NCBI GenBank assembly: GCA_029948255.1
Contig: JALIZF010001770.1
Coordinates: forward strand, 154,001 to 218,000
Length of the DNA stretch: 64,000 bases
Direction: 5' to 3'
DNA from: Telmatactis stephensoni
Lineage: Eukaryota > Cnidaria > Anthozoa > Actiniaria > Isophelliidae
A program made the position numbers and the translations under genes. A model generated the notes under the pieces. The model was not told the origin of the DNA, made no database searches, and worked only from the letters and a program-made list of their open reading frames with translations. Below are positions 35,416 through 46,770 of this stretch, piece by piece (position 1 is the first letter of the stretch; every line of letters begins with the position of its first letter).

Positions 35416-37603
35416 TTAAAATCTCAATTCTTTGTGGACTTTGCCTTCCTTGGCACTTATTTCGATTAGGTGCATTATATTGCTGCTGCAAATTTCACAC
35501 TTTAGATTGGTCTTTTTTAATCCACAGTAGCAGAACGTTGGTTTTTCAACTCGTTTAGGAATAAATTGGTCTTGTTGGTTTCTGTGCTCAAGCCAACTTT
35601 GTGGTTTCCTTTCCCTGAGCCACACTGCACTAACAAATTCGTGTTTAAAAACACTTAACCATCTAGAAAATTTGCTGGTTGTTGGTGTAAACTCCATGTA
35701 TTTCTTCAATTTTATATGTTTAGCTTCTCTTCCTTGCATGCTGTTAAGTCCTAAGCCATAGCCAAGTTCACTGAAAAGTTGCTGGTTGTGTGTTGGTATA
35801 GCATAACCAATAGTCCATACTGTTGGTGTTATTCCTCCAATGAACATTGACCAGGCATTAAAAAACTGTAAGCAGAGTACCTTGAGTTTTTCAACATCTT
35901 CTTTGCTAGTTTCAACTCGACTAATGATTGAAGCACTGTCTCTCAGCTTTAGAGCAATGAATGACAAGACATGTAATTTCAACTCTGTCTTTTTGTCAGG
36001 AACAAAGGCAAAAAGAACCTTGATGAGGTCTTGAAACCCCCAAGAGCAAAGTTTAGATTCCTTGCCAGTGAACCTGTAGCTCAGTGCCTGTCCCTTCTTC
36101 CTTCCTTCGCCAAACCATTTGCAGATGTTTTTGTGTAACCTACTACATTTCAATACTTCCTTTAGTGCGCACATAAACTTTGCAAATACATTTTGACTTG
36201 GTAGCTCATTAACTGTTGAGCAGCTACTTAAGATCTGTTCAGGAATCAGACTGATCGCCAGGGTAATTACTATGCAAAACCACTGCTGCCACGCATTATT
36301 GCAGTTGTGGAGTGGTTCTGTCTTGCAACATTCCACATACTTTCCAAGCGGAGGGACAAACTCTTGTCTTGATTTATTTTTTGCAATGAACTGTGTGACT
36401 TTTGATCTTGCTTTTAATTCATTTGGCTTCAGTTTTGACTTCTCTTTCCTGACTTTTTCTGCTGTGTCAAGCCTGCCCTGGTATGTCCAAGGTTGCCATG
36501 TTGATGTCTTCTTATTGGTACCAATACTACCATTTCTTGTATCCATGTTGTTTTTGCAGACGTTTGCAAATGATGAAAAATAAGTCGCGGCGTTGTTGAG
36601 TTCACCACACATCGATGCCATCCACTTCATGTCACTGGGGACAAGCTTCAAAATGAACTTGCATGAGTGTTTTGTTCCATTTACAACAATGTCAAATGCT
36701 TTTCCTTCCATGGATTCCACTTCTTTCATGAGTTGCTGGGTGTACTCCACCATAATTACTTCATCTTCGGCACAGCTGGCACCCATTAACAGATGATTTT
36801 CATCACAACTATTAACTTTCTTTAAAAGATTTAAAAAAACTAACAAGATATGCTGTTGCACATTCATCTCTGCCAAATGGTGCTGCATCTGCTCCGATCG
36901 TGATTAAGAATTCATCTTCTTTCCCATCGAACCAGTGTAAAATTGGTTTTGGCCTTGTCTGGTTCACTGTCAGGTAAAACTGTGCCAGCCTTAAAATGAA
37001 GGGCTGCAGAGGTCTATATACACCAGGCGAGGCAGCTATGTTAAGAGATCTTCCTAATTCTTGTAGGCTGAAAAGATCACCTATAGGAATTTCAGTGTTT
37101 ATAAATGATGTCAGTGCTTTATAGGCAATTATATTGGGCACTTCGCACCCGTGAAACACCTGAAAATTAGAAGATTTTCTGATCTTTTCATATTTTCTTT
37201 TGCTAATCAAGCCACCATTATATAGCACCTCAAGGCTTCTGATCTTATTTTCCATACTGGTTTTAAACGAATCAAAGTTTTGTTGTACAATTTTTGGTAT
37301 GACTTGTTTTAAGGATTTTTCAGAACCAGATATATAGCGTGTCATGTCATTAGCTGAAGAACTATTTATCAGTGTGACCCACATTCCATCGTTTACTACA
37401 GAGTTTTGTTGATTTTTACACATGTCTTCCGGAGAGCAATGAATTTCTTTTAAGGTGTTGACCGTTTTTTGACGTCGCCTCCTAGTTTGCCTATCAGAGA
37501 GGTTTAAGCGCTCACTATTCTCAGGTGAAACTGTACTTGAAGTTGATGGGGCCTTTTTTTTCATTGGTGTTTCTAAGGGCATTGTGTTATTCATATCAGC
37601 TAA
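35416..37603 (-). pseudogene. ~725-aa transposon-type protein of unknown family, interrupted by one frameshift in a T7 run
   Basis: The exon starts after an acceptor (TTATTTCAG at about 37604), with a Met at 37594. The first 253 codons (Ser/Lys-rich start, RQTRRRRQKTVNTLKEIH, then LQPFILRLAQFYL and TIGADAAPFGRDECATAYLV) continue in the next frame after a seven-T run (minus strand, 36832-36838). Removing one T restores SFLNLLKKV. The second part runs to 35416, with KLVPSDMKWMASMCGEL, KSRQEFVPPLGKYVE, TEPLHNCNN, and a C-terminal zinc-type CYCGLKKTNLKCEIC. GADAAPFG, PSDMKW and TEPLHNCNN are spaced like acidic catalytic residues, but I cannot assign a known superfamily. A single homopolymer indel may be a sequencing error. 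Confidence 0.5.
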
Positions 37604-39420
37604 CTGAAATAATGAAGAAGTACACGTTTATTGATTTTATTTATCCACCACCTTTGTGGGGTATCCTCTGTAAAAATAATATATATATTTTCTGAACTCG
37701 TTTAAAACTAGACGCCTAATAGGCGTTCACTCGGGCTACACCTGTGTATAGTACTTGGGGAGAAATGGAGAACAGAAGTTGATGGAAACCAGTTTGACTT
37801 GTCAGTGTCTTTTGATTGCAAAAATGCATGACAAGCACTCCCAGAGTAGAACACAAATTATATTGGAGAGAAAGTAGTTTGTACATAATTGTACCACATC
37901 ATGGTGGTTATTAATATACTGCTGGTCTTTTTATCAGGCCAGACATATACAGTATACAGTCTGCTTTATTTTGTAAATGCCTACCAAATGATCCTATCTC
38001 ACACAATTTAAATTTCTATTCTGTACTTTTTTACTTTGATTTATGGAAACAAACTGTGGCAGACTGTTTCGATATCCAAGTTAAAATGATTTTGATATTG
38101 CCATTGTCACATTGGTAGATTCTAGAAGTACCACAGTTACCTTTCTATGAAATCATTTCAGTTTCTTAACACAACTTTTCGATACATATATTACCATGTT
38201 TTTAATATGCATGGAGCAGATCAATGATTATAGCAGTAGTCAGTTCCTGATGCTTTATTTGAAGAAGTGTAATGTCATACAATATATGCTCATTACCGAT
38301 ACCATGTATAGCTCCTCCATGCACATCAATCTGATAGTACTACATACAGTAATATCTTCAATTCAATCCACTTTATCTTGTTTCTGTGAACATGGTTGCA
38401 AAAAGCTTGTACAAATTTGTGGTTGAGTATCACTTTTCATTGATTGAAAATATCATTTTGTACATGTATTCTAAAACTATTCTTCAACTGTTGCTAATAT
38501 AAGGTCTCATAAACATTACTATCATTTCCATGATTATCCATCACTATATTTTTATCTGCTAACATTGAACATGATTGACAATAAAGTGCATTCAATATAA
38601 AAATGACATTGTACAAAATACATATATTTGCACTAAATATTTATAAGTTAATAACAAAAAATCATTTGTTTTCCATTGTTTATTTGGTGTAATTTTGCAC
38701 CATTTACTAATTCCTGTTTCCTGGCTTAATTATTGAATACACCCTAGTCACCTTATTACGCAAAGGCAAGAATCTCCTAGTCTTTCTAGTTAACTAAAAC
38801 AAACATTGTAGATATTGTTAGTTAATTAGTTCGTTTTTAACACGGCTCTCAGGAAGAGCATGACTGTAGACACCGTGTAAGCAAATATTATGTGCAAGCA
38901 GTAGTGAAATATTATTTTAAACAAACTACTGATCTATTAAAGACAATATCTCCGTGTCTTACATGTCTGTCCTCAAGTGAAGTTCGCTGCCACAAATCGA
39001 TTTGTATCGTGTTCTTGGACGATCAATACATTATAAGTTGATTACAACAGCTGGTAAGAAGGTCATCACTAAATTCGAGAATTCGATATTAACGATTAAA
39101 GCAAAGTATCTTGAGATTAAAAGCCAATAGTTCGAAAAAAATTCCGATTGATAGCGTCCGCCATTTTGTTCTCAATCTCTCGTGACCACAGGAAGCCTCG
39201 TGGTCAACAGTGTACCCCAAAGGCTTCTGGGTAATTTGCCCATTTGCGACATTGATAGATTGATAGATTGATAGATAGACCGAAAAGGTAAACCTAGACT
39301 CGAGCTACCACAGGTAGCCCGAGTAAAAAGGGAAGGCAAGCCCCCCAAGTTAGTATAACAGAATATGAGAATATCTGTTCTAACAGTAGTTTTGCACCAT
39401 TGTTTAAGTCAGGTTTCCCA
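37604..39420. other. AT-rich intergenic stretch
   Basis: It includes CTCGGGCTACACCTGTGTA (37732) and CTCGAGCTACCACAGGTAGC (39300), and a GATAGATT run (39250-39278). GCGTCCGCCATTTTGTT at 39165 is, on the minus strand, AACAAAATGGCGGACGC, possibly a 5' exon or promoter of the minus-strand gene to its left. No other coding evidence. Confidence 0.4.
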
Positions 39421-39429
39421 ATGGCCAAG

Positions 39430-39950
39430 TTAAAAAATGCTGATTTGGGCTTCCTGTGGTATTGTAAAAAAATAGAACAAATTCCGATAACAAGTGAAAA
39501 AGTCAGGGCTCCTTATGGCTAAGTTAATCTGCCTGGGTGAAAAAATGCTAATTTGGGCTTTCTGTGGTAATGTAAAAATAGTAAAAAATCCCTATAACAT
39601 GAGTAAAAAAATCAGGGTTCCCTAAGGTCAAGTTAACCTGAGTGGGTGAAAAAAATGCTAATTTGGGCTTTCTGTGGTAATGTAAAAAATAGTAAAAAAT
39701 CGCTATAACATGAGTAAAAAAGTCAGGGTTCCCTAAGGTCAAGTTAATCTGAGTGGGTGAAAAAAAATGCTGATTTGGGCTTCCTGTGGTAATGTAAAAG
39801 ATAGTAAAAAATCCCTATAACATGAGTAAAAAAGTCAGGGTTCCCTAAGGTCAAGTTAATCTGAGTGGGTGAAAAAAAATGCTGATTTGGGCTTCCTGTG
39901 GTAATGTAAAAGATAGTAAAAAATCCCTATAACATGAGCGAAAACTAGGT
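39430..39950. repeat. tandem repeat, about five copies of a ~110-bp unit
   Basis: ATGCTGATTTGGGCTTCCTG marks units starting near 39441, 39549, 39659, 39771 and 39883 (spacing 108-112). Each continues with a GTAATGTAAAA stretch, ATCCCTATAACATGAG and CAGGGTTCCCTAAGGTCAAG. The last copies are nearly identical. Confidence 0.9.
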
Positions 39951-40010
39951 ATTGTGAACTGAGGTTCAAAATTTTACTGATGTTGAAAGGGCTTTGTTTC
40001 TTGTTTCCAT

Positions 40011-40175
40011 AATGCAAGGGTCTGGCTCATTACAATGACAAATTCCAGCCGGGCCAAAATGCAAGGGTCTGGCTCATTACAATAAATTCCAGCCGGGCAA
40101 AAATGCAAGTGGCTGGCTCATTACAATGACAAATTCCAGCCGGGCAAAACTGCAAGGGGCTGGTCAGAATTCAAA
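40011..40175. repeat. tandem repeat, four copies of a 44-47-bp unit
   Basis: The unit is TGCAAGGGTCTGGCTCATTA followed by CAATGACAAATTCCAGCCGG. Isolated relatives of it (TTCCAGCCGGGCAAAC, GCAAGGGGCTGG) lie at about 41126-41155 and 41475-41503, so the unit also occurs dispersed. Confidence 0.9.
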
Positions 40176-40180
40176 AATCC

Positions 40181-40348
40181 CTATACCTTTCTTTTCCTGT
40201 AATTTATTCTCTCAGTTAGAGCTTTAGCTTGCTTGTCTAATGTTATGATTTCTAAGTTGGCTTGCACTGCTTTCTCTAAAATTTCTTGTTTTTTCTGTTT
40301 TAAATCTTTTGAATACTGCCCTATTGGGAAGCGTTTATGTTGAGGCAT
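40181..40348 (-). CDS. 55-codon exon encoding a charged helix
   Basis: Starting at the ATG at 40348 the frame reads through FPIGQYSKDLKQKKQEILEK, LEIITLDKQAKALTERI and RKRKV to TAG at 40181. The heptad-like spacing of hydrophobic residues suggests a coiled coil. AAAG followed by GTATAG at the end could be a donor, making this a first exon of a longer gene. It is too short for certainty and no family is recognised. Confidence 0.3.
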   Translation of the reverse strand: MPQHKRFPIGQYSKDLKQKKQEILEKAVQANLEIITLDKQAKALTERINYRKRKV

Positions 40349-40662
40349 GTCACTGTATCAAATAAATAATAAATGTTATGTAAGTAATTTCAAACATGAT
40401 CATATTTCAATCAGACAGAATTATGAACTTATACATGAATAAGTCAGGAAGCTATTTATTAATCTGTCCTGAATAAATATGATCAAGTTGGCATCAAAAG
40501 ACAATATCGAGGTGTTCACAAAAGATAAATATGATTTTAATCATGATCATTAAAACAATATCAATGCCATTTACAGTCATGTAGTGAAAGAGATTACCTA
40601 TAGCTATTCTGCTGTTTCCATTGTTACATGGCCAATCAAATTGTAAAGTGCACTTGGCAATA

Positions 40663-40809
40663 TAGAGTGCTCGCACTAAATGCGTGAAACATAAATACTA
40701 CAAAATAGGCGATAAATCATGCAAATTCCTTTGTTTCCTATTGTCTAATCAACACTATTTAGTTAGTAATTAGTACTATTTGTTTCACGCTTTAAATGCG
40801 AGCACTCTA
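40663..40809. repeat. MITE-like foldback, ~35-bp arms
   Basis: AGAGTGCTCGCACTAAATGC with GTGAAACA following is mirrored by TTTCACGCTTTAAATGCGAG and CACTCT at the right end. The spacer is about 75 bp. Non-coding. Confidence 0.75.
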
Positions 40810-41183
40810 CTCAGCAAATTAATTTTGATTGATGGAAGAGTTTTAATTGCCAAGTTAATAATGCATCAAGTTCTGTCTGGCAATAACAATGAAAACAACA
40901 GTAAATACCCAAAAATATTAAATAATTCATACAAAAACTTTCATATTGATGCATATGTTCTTGATATTTGGATGGTGAAGTCATGTGTAGTCAATATTGT
41001 ACCTACATAATCTCTTTTTTTTTACATTTTTATGCCTATGTCACCTATGTGAAACTATACTATACCATTTTGCTGTCAAAAAGTAGAACAAAAATCAATA
41101 AGTTCATCAAATTTCAATTTACAAATTCCAGCCGGGCAAACAAGCAAGGGGCTGGTACTACATCCTCGGGGACTCAGGACAAA

Positions 41184-41249
41184 AGTGGAGGGGAAGGGGA
41201 AGGACCGGAGGGGGAGGGGGAGGGGGAAGGAAAGGGAAAGGGAAAGGGA
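41184..41249 (+). other. G-rich homopurine tract with quadruplex potential
   Basis: About 65 nearly uninterrupted purines contain many runs of three to five G (GGGGAAGGGGAAGG, GGGGGAGGGGGAGGGGGAAGG, AAGGGAAAGGGAAAGGG). This fits the G3+N1-7 quadruplex pattern and a mirror-repeat triplex. It stands out against the AT-rich surroundings. Confidence 0.8.
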
Positions 41250-42245
41250 TAAAGGACGCCCTGGTCATTTGACTACCCCAAACCATTTCCAACGGCAAAA
41301 CTTAATCCTGTTAGGGATATCTCACATAAACAAGATCATATAATAAAAAATATCTGGCACATCTCAATTAGCGCTTGGATGCTATGGCTGTTTATGTCAG
41401 CAAGTTGTCATTTCTGACCATGATGCTTTCGCCCTGGGTCCCCGAGGATGCTGGTACTACATTACAACAACAAATTCCAGCCGGGCAAACGAGCAAGGGG
41501 CTGGTCATAATCAAAAATTGGTATACCTTTCTGTATCTAATATTTTTTTTGTTACTTTTGCTTGTTTGCCAGTATACAGTTGTGAACTTGCCCACTCCCC
41601 ACTAACCACTCTAATGGGGGAATAAATATATAATACAAAATGTAAGTATTTTCAAACATGATCATATTTCAATCAGACAGAATTATGAACATATACATTT
41701 CTAATTCACTTCCGAGAAAAACGCAAAAATGTGTCTTGGAGCCAAGGAGTGGGTTTGTTGATATAAGGGGATTATAACACCTCATAATCTTGCCCGATGA
41801 CAGCTGAAGTAAAGGGCAACCAAAATTGTGTTACGTTTCCCACACAAATGGCGGGAAGTCAAGGCAATTTGATCCCATTGAACTTTGGCTCTTGTTGAAT
41901 AATCTTTTTACAAAGGTTTCGATAGTTAGACAAATATGTTCTTCACCGACAAGCTCTCTTGATGACAGATCAATTGACGAGTCATGTCAACAGATAATTG
42001 ATAGGGATTAAGCAGGAAAAAAGTTTTTCGCTTATAATTCGCTGTTAAAAATCGGTAGTGAAATAATTTTTTCACTAAATCATAGCTTATTGTGTATTCT
42101 ATCAGAAAATGTAAAAAAGTAAAAATCGACCCTTTTGAGAAACTTTGGGGTACCCTGATACCTTAAGTCACTTTATTTTTCTAAGCACTGGATATGTCGA
42201 TAAGAGAGATGGTGTGAATTGCAATGTGTAATGATGAATTTTATA

Positions 42246-42782
42246 TTACAAGAGGTCAATGAATCTGTCTTCGTCAGAGAACCATGTGCTTTCGTGTTCA
42301 TCTGAGTCATCAGTGAAAATATCTTTTGGGTCTACTTGAGTACTTTTGTCCACCATTTCTATTTCCATTTTCGAAATTTTCTCTAGTGTCTGTTCCAAAG
42401 TTTCTACCTTATTATAAATGTATTCTTTCACCCTAACGTAGTCATATCCCTCCAAACTTTCTCTGTGTGAGAATCGTAGAGCCATTTTGGCAGGGAGCGT
42501 TCTTGTCATTGCTAAGGCTTCCTCTGTGTAGGGCGTAACCACAGATTAGAAATAATGTATCTGTCCTCCAGCATTTTTTCTCGTACAACCAAAATGAGAA
42601 ACCTTTAACACTTCGACATTTTTGCAATACTCGGCAGCCCACAAAATAACTTTAAAGTGTCCCTTTTTGGTACTCCCAATCAATCTCTTTAACCTCACAC
42701 TGGTTACTAAGTGGAAGTATGGACATGGCAACAATTTTAAAACATAAAACATGATTTTATTTGCGCTCATTTTTATAGCCAT
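42246..42782 (-). pseudogene. ~178-codon ORF with one internal stop, unknown protein
   Basis: From Met at 42782 the frame gives KIMFYVLKLLPCPYFHLVTS, KKGHFKVILWAAEYCKNVE and CTRKNAGGQIHYF, a TAA at about 42545, and then in the same frame TPYTEEALAMTRTLPAKMAL, a helical KVETLEQTLEKISKMEI and an acidic C-terminus ending at 42246. The same-frame continuity argues for one protein with a nonsense mutation. No domain recognised. It reads away from the DUF3987-like gene at 44957; without the foldback between them the two starts would be about 380 bp apart. Confidence 0.4.
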
Positions 42783-42829
42783 GAATACTCATAATTTTGC
42801 GTTTTTCGAATTGCCCATTTTAAGGTGTT

Positions 42830-44626
42830 TCAAAGTAGTTGTTGACGCGCTACACCTCTCATTTTAAATTCGCGATTTCATGGACTTCTTCTCGTCGGAT
42901 CAAAATATCCTTTGGACAAATTATCAGGCAAAGATTGAATTTTTGAATGATAGTAATTTTAAGTCAATCTGTGTTTTTACAGCAAAGATAATCAATGATC
43001 GTTTAAATCAGTCTTTCTAAAATATCTCCCGTTTACGATGAGCTTTTGAAAAACGAAAACATAGGCCTAAAACTTCACATTCATGCACACATACTTATAG
43101 TAAAATCAGACAGTTTAAACAGAGCGATTTTGAGTACTAGACGCAAACATTTTTTATGCGTATTTTGCGTCGCAAAAACTAAGGTATAGCTTGTCATGCA
43201 GAAAAGAAATACTCGGCGCTCAAACATATGCGCCAAAATACTGAAAACACGTTGCTATATTGTTGTTCTTTCTCTCTGGTAAATTGCACTGGTTTAAGTG
43301 TTCATTTGGCGGAGTTATGATTTTTCTTCTGATAGTATATGGGATTCACTAGCTGCGACAATTTTAACTTTCAAGCGGCGTAAGAGATATCTCTTCAAGT
43401 CATCACTGTTTAGAGCCCAAAATCACGGCTATACTTACTCAAAGTATCATAAAACACGCAGCAGAAATTTATTAAATTTGATATGTAAAGCAACATTTTT
43501 AAATTTCACTTGAATACAGTGCTTCAAACGCGCCGGAGTCGAATCAAACCCGTGTGTACAAATGCATGACGATGGCGTGATGCTTGCTGATTATGTCACG
43601 CTACATTCCTTCGCACCCGTGTTACGATGCATTTGCATACCGCGGTTTTATTTGAACTAGGATCACACAAAACTCGAAATTGGAAAAATTAGTTGCGGCT
43701 CCTCCATCTTTTTTCTCTTGCCAAACGTGCAGCAAGTCTACGGTTTTTCTTACTTCTCGAACTTTTAGTTGCAGGCATTGCATCGAAATGAAGTGTAAAG
43801 GCACTATATGCAAATGCGTCGTAACACGGGCGCGAAGGAATGTACCGTGACATAATTAGCAAGCATCACGCCATCGTCATGCATTTGTACACACGAGTTT
43901 GATTCTACTCCGGCGCGTTTGAAGCACTGTATTCAAGTGAAATTTAAAAATGTTGCTTTACATATCAAATTTAATAAATTTCTGCTGCGTGTTTTATGAT
44001 ACTTTGAGTAAGTATAGCCGTGATTTTGGGCTCTAAACAGTGATGACTTGAAGAGATATCTCTTACGCCGCTTGAAAGTTAAAATTGTCGCAGCTAGTGA
44101 ATCCCATATACTATCAGAAGAAAAATCATAACTCCGCCAAATGAACACTTAAACCAGTGCAATTTACCAGAGAGAAAGAACAACAATATAGCAACGTGTT
44201 TTCAGTATTTTGGCGCATATGTTTGAGCGCCGAGTATTTCTTTTCTGCATGACAAGCTATACCTTAGTTTTTGCGACGCAAAATACGCATAAAAAATGTT
44301 TGCGTCTAGTACTCAAAATCGCTCTGTTTAAACTGTCTGATTTTACTATAAGTATGTGTGCATGAATGTGAAGTTTTAGGCCTATGTTTTCGTTTTTCAA
44401 AAGCTCATCGTAAACGGGAGATATTTTAGAAAGACTGATTTAAACGATCATTGATTATCTTTGCTGTAAAAACACAGATTGACTTAAAATTACTATCATT
44501 CAAAAATTCAATCTTTGCTTGATAATTTGTCCAAAGGATATTTTGATCCGACGAGAAGAAGTCCATGAAATCGCGAATTTAAAATGAGAGGTGTAGCGCG
44601 TCAACAACTACTTTGAAACACCTTAA
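42830..44626. repeat. large foldback element, arms ~0.8 kb, TTAA at both ends
   Basis: The left arm 42834 to about 43638 and the right arm from about 43808 to 44622 are almost perfect inverted complements; a 71-codon frame at 43298-43513 recurs identically at 44148-43933 on the other strand. The spacer is about 170 bp. The arms begin GGTGTTTCAAAGTAGTTGTT and are flanked by TTAA at 42830-42833 and 44623-44626, as expected for a TTAA-targeting superfamily (piggyBac or Kolobok types). There is no transposase, so it is non-autonomous. The 71-codon frame has no coding features and I do not call it a gene. Confidence 0.85.
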
Positions 44627-44956
44627 AGAAATGATTGTATAAAGGAACCTTTGATCGCGCGTCAGTATATGAATTGTGCTAATGAATGTCTTTTATGTAC
44701 GGATTAAGTGCAGTCACTATAATAGATCAGAATAGATGGTTATATAATCTTAAATAGACTTTAATGAATGAGTCCCTGGCCAGGGAAAGTATGTATCTAA
44801 TCATAACAAGCTACATAATCTGATTGTGCGTGAGTGAATTGAAAATGATTCTTTTGTATGATTCTTTTCATATTCTTTTTCATACTCCGGCAAACGAGCA
44901 TAAATACAGCTTGAAATACGAAGAAACCCATCTTTTGCTTGTCTTTCGCTTGGTGA

Positions 44957-45455
44957 ATGATGGCTGACAAATCTACGGTGAGTGAAAAAGTGAGCTACAA
45001 ACGAATGTGCGATGCATGGAAAGTTCGTTTTAACTGGGAAGCTAACTGTTCTATCAGTGAACAAATGTTTATTTCCTCATATTCCCAAGCAATCGGGTGT
45101 CCTGAAGAGTTTTTTTACTTCCCACTCCTTTCGTGTTCAGCAGCATGCATTGGTCTGTGCGCGAAACTCAAAATAAATACCACTTGGATCGAACCTGCTG
45201 TGCTGTGGACCATTGTGGCGTCGAGAAAGGGCGAGAAAAAATCTGTGGCAGCAAGTGTTGTGCTGGATGGCATCCAGAAGCTGGAAAGAAAACTCCAAAG
45301 CACTGAAGATAAAGACGATGGGAAAGCAGAGCCAAAGAGATTATACATGAACATTTTTTCATTTGAAAGACTTCATCAGCTTATGCTGAAGAATGATGCA
45401 CAAATGCTGGGTTTTTTCGATGAATTTAGTATGCTGTATGAGCTTATTGCCAACA
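44957..45455 (+). pseudogene. DUF3987-like (primase/helicase-associated) protein, cut off by a DIRS insertion
   Basis: The Met pair at 44957/44960 opens a frame reading KRMCDAWKVRFNWEANCSIS, a hydrophobic FPLLSCSAACIGLCAKLKIN, WIEPAVLWTIVASRKGEKKS (the position of the Walker-like PGSGKS in DUF3987, here RKGEKKS) and MLGFFDEFSMLYELIAN, matching the DE..GLL element of that family. At about 45456 the DIRS terminal sequence begins and the frame runs into it, stopping at 45526. The rest of the family length is missing and was not found at 49836 or beyond. Whether it was a host gene or a transposon gene is not known. Confidence 0.5.
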
Positions 45456-45726
45456 TTCTATCACATGACTACCAGAGTGGGAGATCCCATGAGATAGCAC
45501 AGCGCATGCGCAAGACCATTGCATAGCTTGCATCGCCAAGACTACATAGACTTCGCTTACACTGACTAATTTTTGGATAAATTTCGCGAATAGGTTTACG
45601 TAGTAAACCTCCAAGCCAACTAGATTGTCAACGTGGTTGACAGTAACTGAAATCTTGAATATTTCAGACAAATTGCTCGACGTAGTCGAGCTAAAACAGG
45701 GAATAGAAGTATTTCCCGCCAAAAGA

Positions 45727-46690
45727 ATGGAGAACAACAACCGAGTTCACGAAGAAGTAGAAGAACGCCGTAATGACGCTCCAGGTCCTGCTGCTGGTAC
45801 TCCAGATACGGGCACGATGTTCGCTGCCCTTTTAGAGGAAATGAAGAAGATGAATGAGAACATTCTCAACATAAGCGAGCCTGTGGACCCCGAAGACGAC
45901 GATGGTGACTCAATTGACGGGCGAGTGGCGAATTTGACTGCCAACTCGACGAAAGAACCAAGCATTCTCGCTGACATAGCGCGAGATCTTGATGCCAGTG
46001 AGAAAACTGGACCAGCTGCCAGCGAAGACTTGGCTGGCATAGTTAATTCTCTTTTAAAAGAGAAATTACCAGAGGAGAAAATTCAACTGAAAGTTGATAT
46101 GTACCCACGACCGCAAAACGTGACTGGTTTGAGGACTCCACGTGTGAATCCTTTAATCTGGAACCAAATATCAGCTCCTTCTAGGACACACGACTCGAAA
46201 ACACAAAAGTCGCAAACTGCTCTTGTAGCAGGCGTAGTGGCCATGATTAAAGCCACAGACACGATCCTCAAATCCGAGCTTAAGGATAACAAAGAACTGA
46301 TCAAGCTAATGACCGACGCCATGGCCCTCACGATTCAAGGTCATCACGATCTGAATGCCGCTCGTCGCAGAGCGATGAAAAATGATCTCAATAAGGATTA
46401 TGCTGCTTTGTGCAACAGTTCGCCGGCTGATCCAACATCAGAATTTCTCTTTGGAGATTTATCGAAGTTAGCTAAAGATATAACTGATGCCAACCGACTT
46501 ACAAAGAAAGTTCCGCCCTTCATCTTCCACGCAATCCAGCTACAAGCGTGATAAGCGCTATGGCAAGAAAAGCTACGGGAACAACCGATATGTTCCTTAT
46601 CGTGGAAGAAATAATGATTTTTTATCCAAGGGCAGCTCTCCTCGGAACAGAAAGAAAGAGGGGAGCAACAACAACTACAACAAACAATAG
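45727..46690 (+). pseudogene. DIRS gag-like protein, frameshifted
   Basis: From Met 45727 the frame is open for about 275 codons: acidic N-terminus, a helical FAALLEEMKKMNENILNI, VDMYPRPQNVTGLRTPRVNP, IWNQISAPSR, a helix-rich centre and RAMKNDLNKDYAALCNSS. Near 46500 the frame should shift to the one reading RPSSSTQSSYKRDKRYGKKS and a basic Arg/Ser/Asn-rich tail ending at 46690. The basic tail would bind RNA. One indel separates the two parts. Confidence 0.6.
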
Positions 46691-46770
46691 CCACTGAGGT
46701 AAGATTAAATGACGTTTGTAAAATTATACACGACCTTACGACCTTCAAAGCAGGCAGACTCGGAGAGTTT

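Noticed and set aside
43298..44148. Identical 71-codon ORF on both strands
   Set aside because: It is simply the same stretch of the two foldback arms; nothing supports translation.
44957..45526. DUF3987-like ORF as a complete 189-aa gene
   Set aside because: Its last ~23 codons read through the DIRS terminal repeat, so the natural stop is not there.
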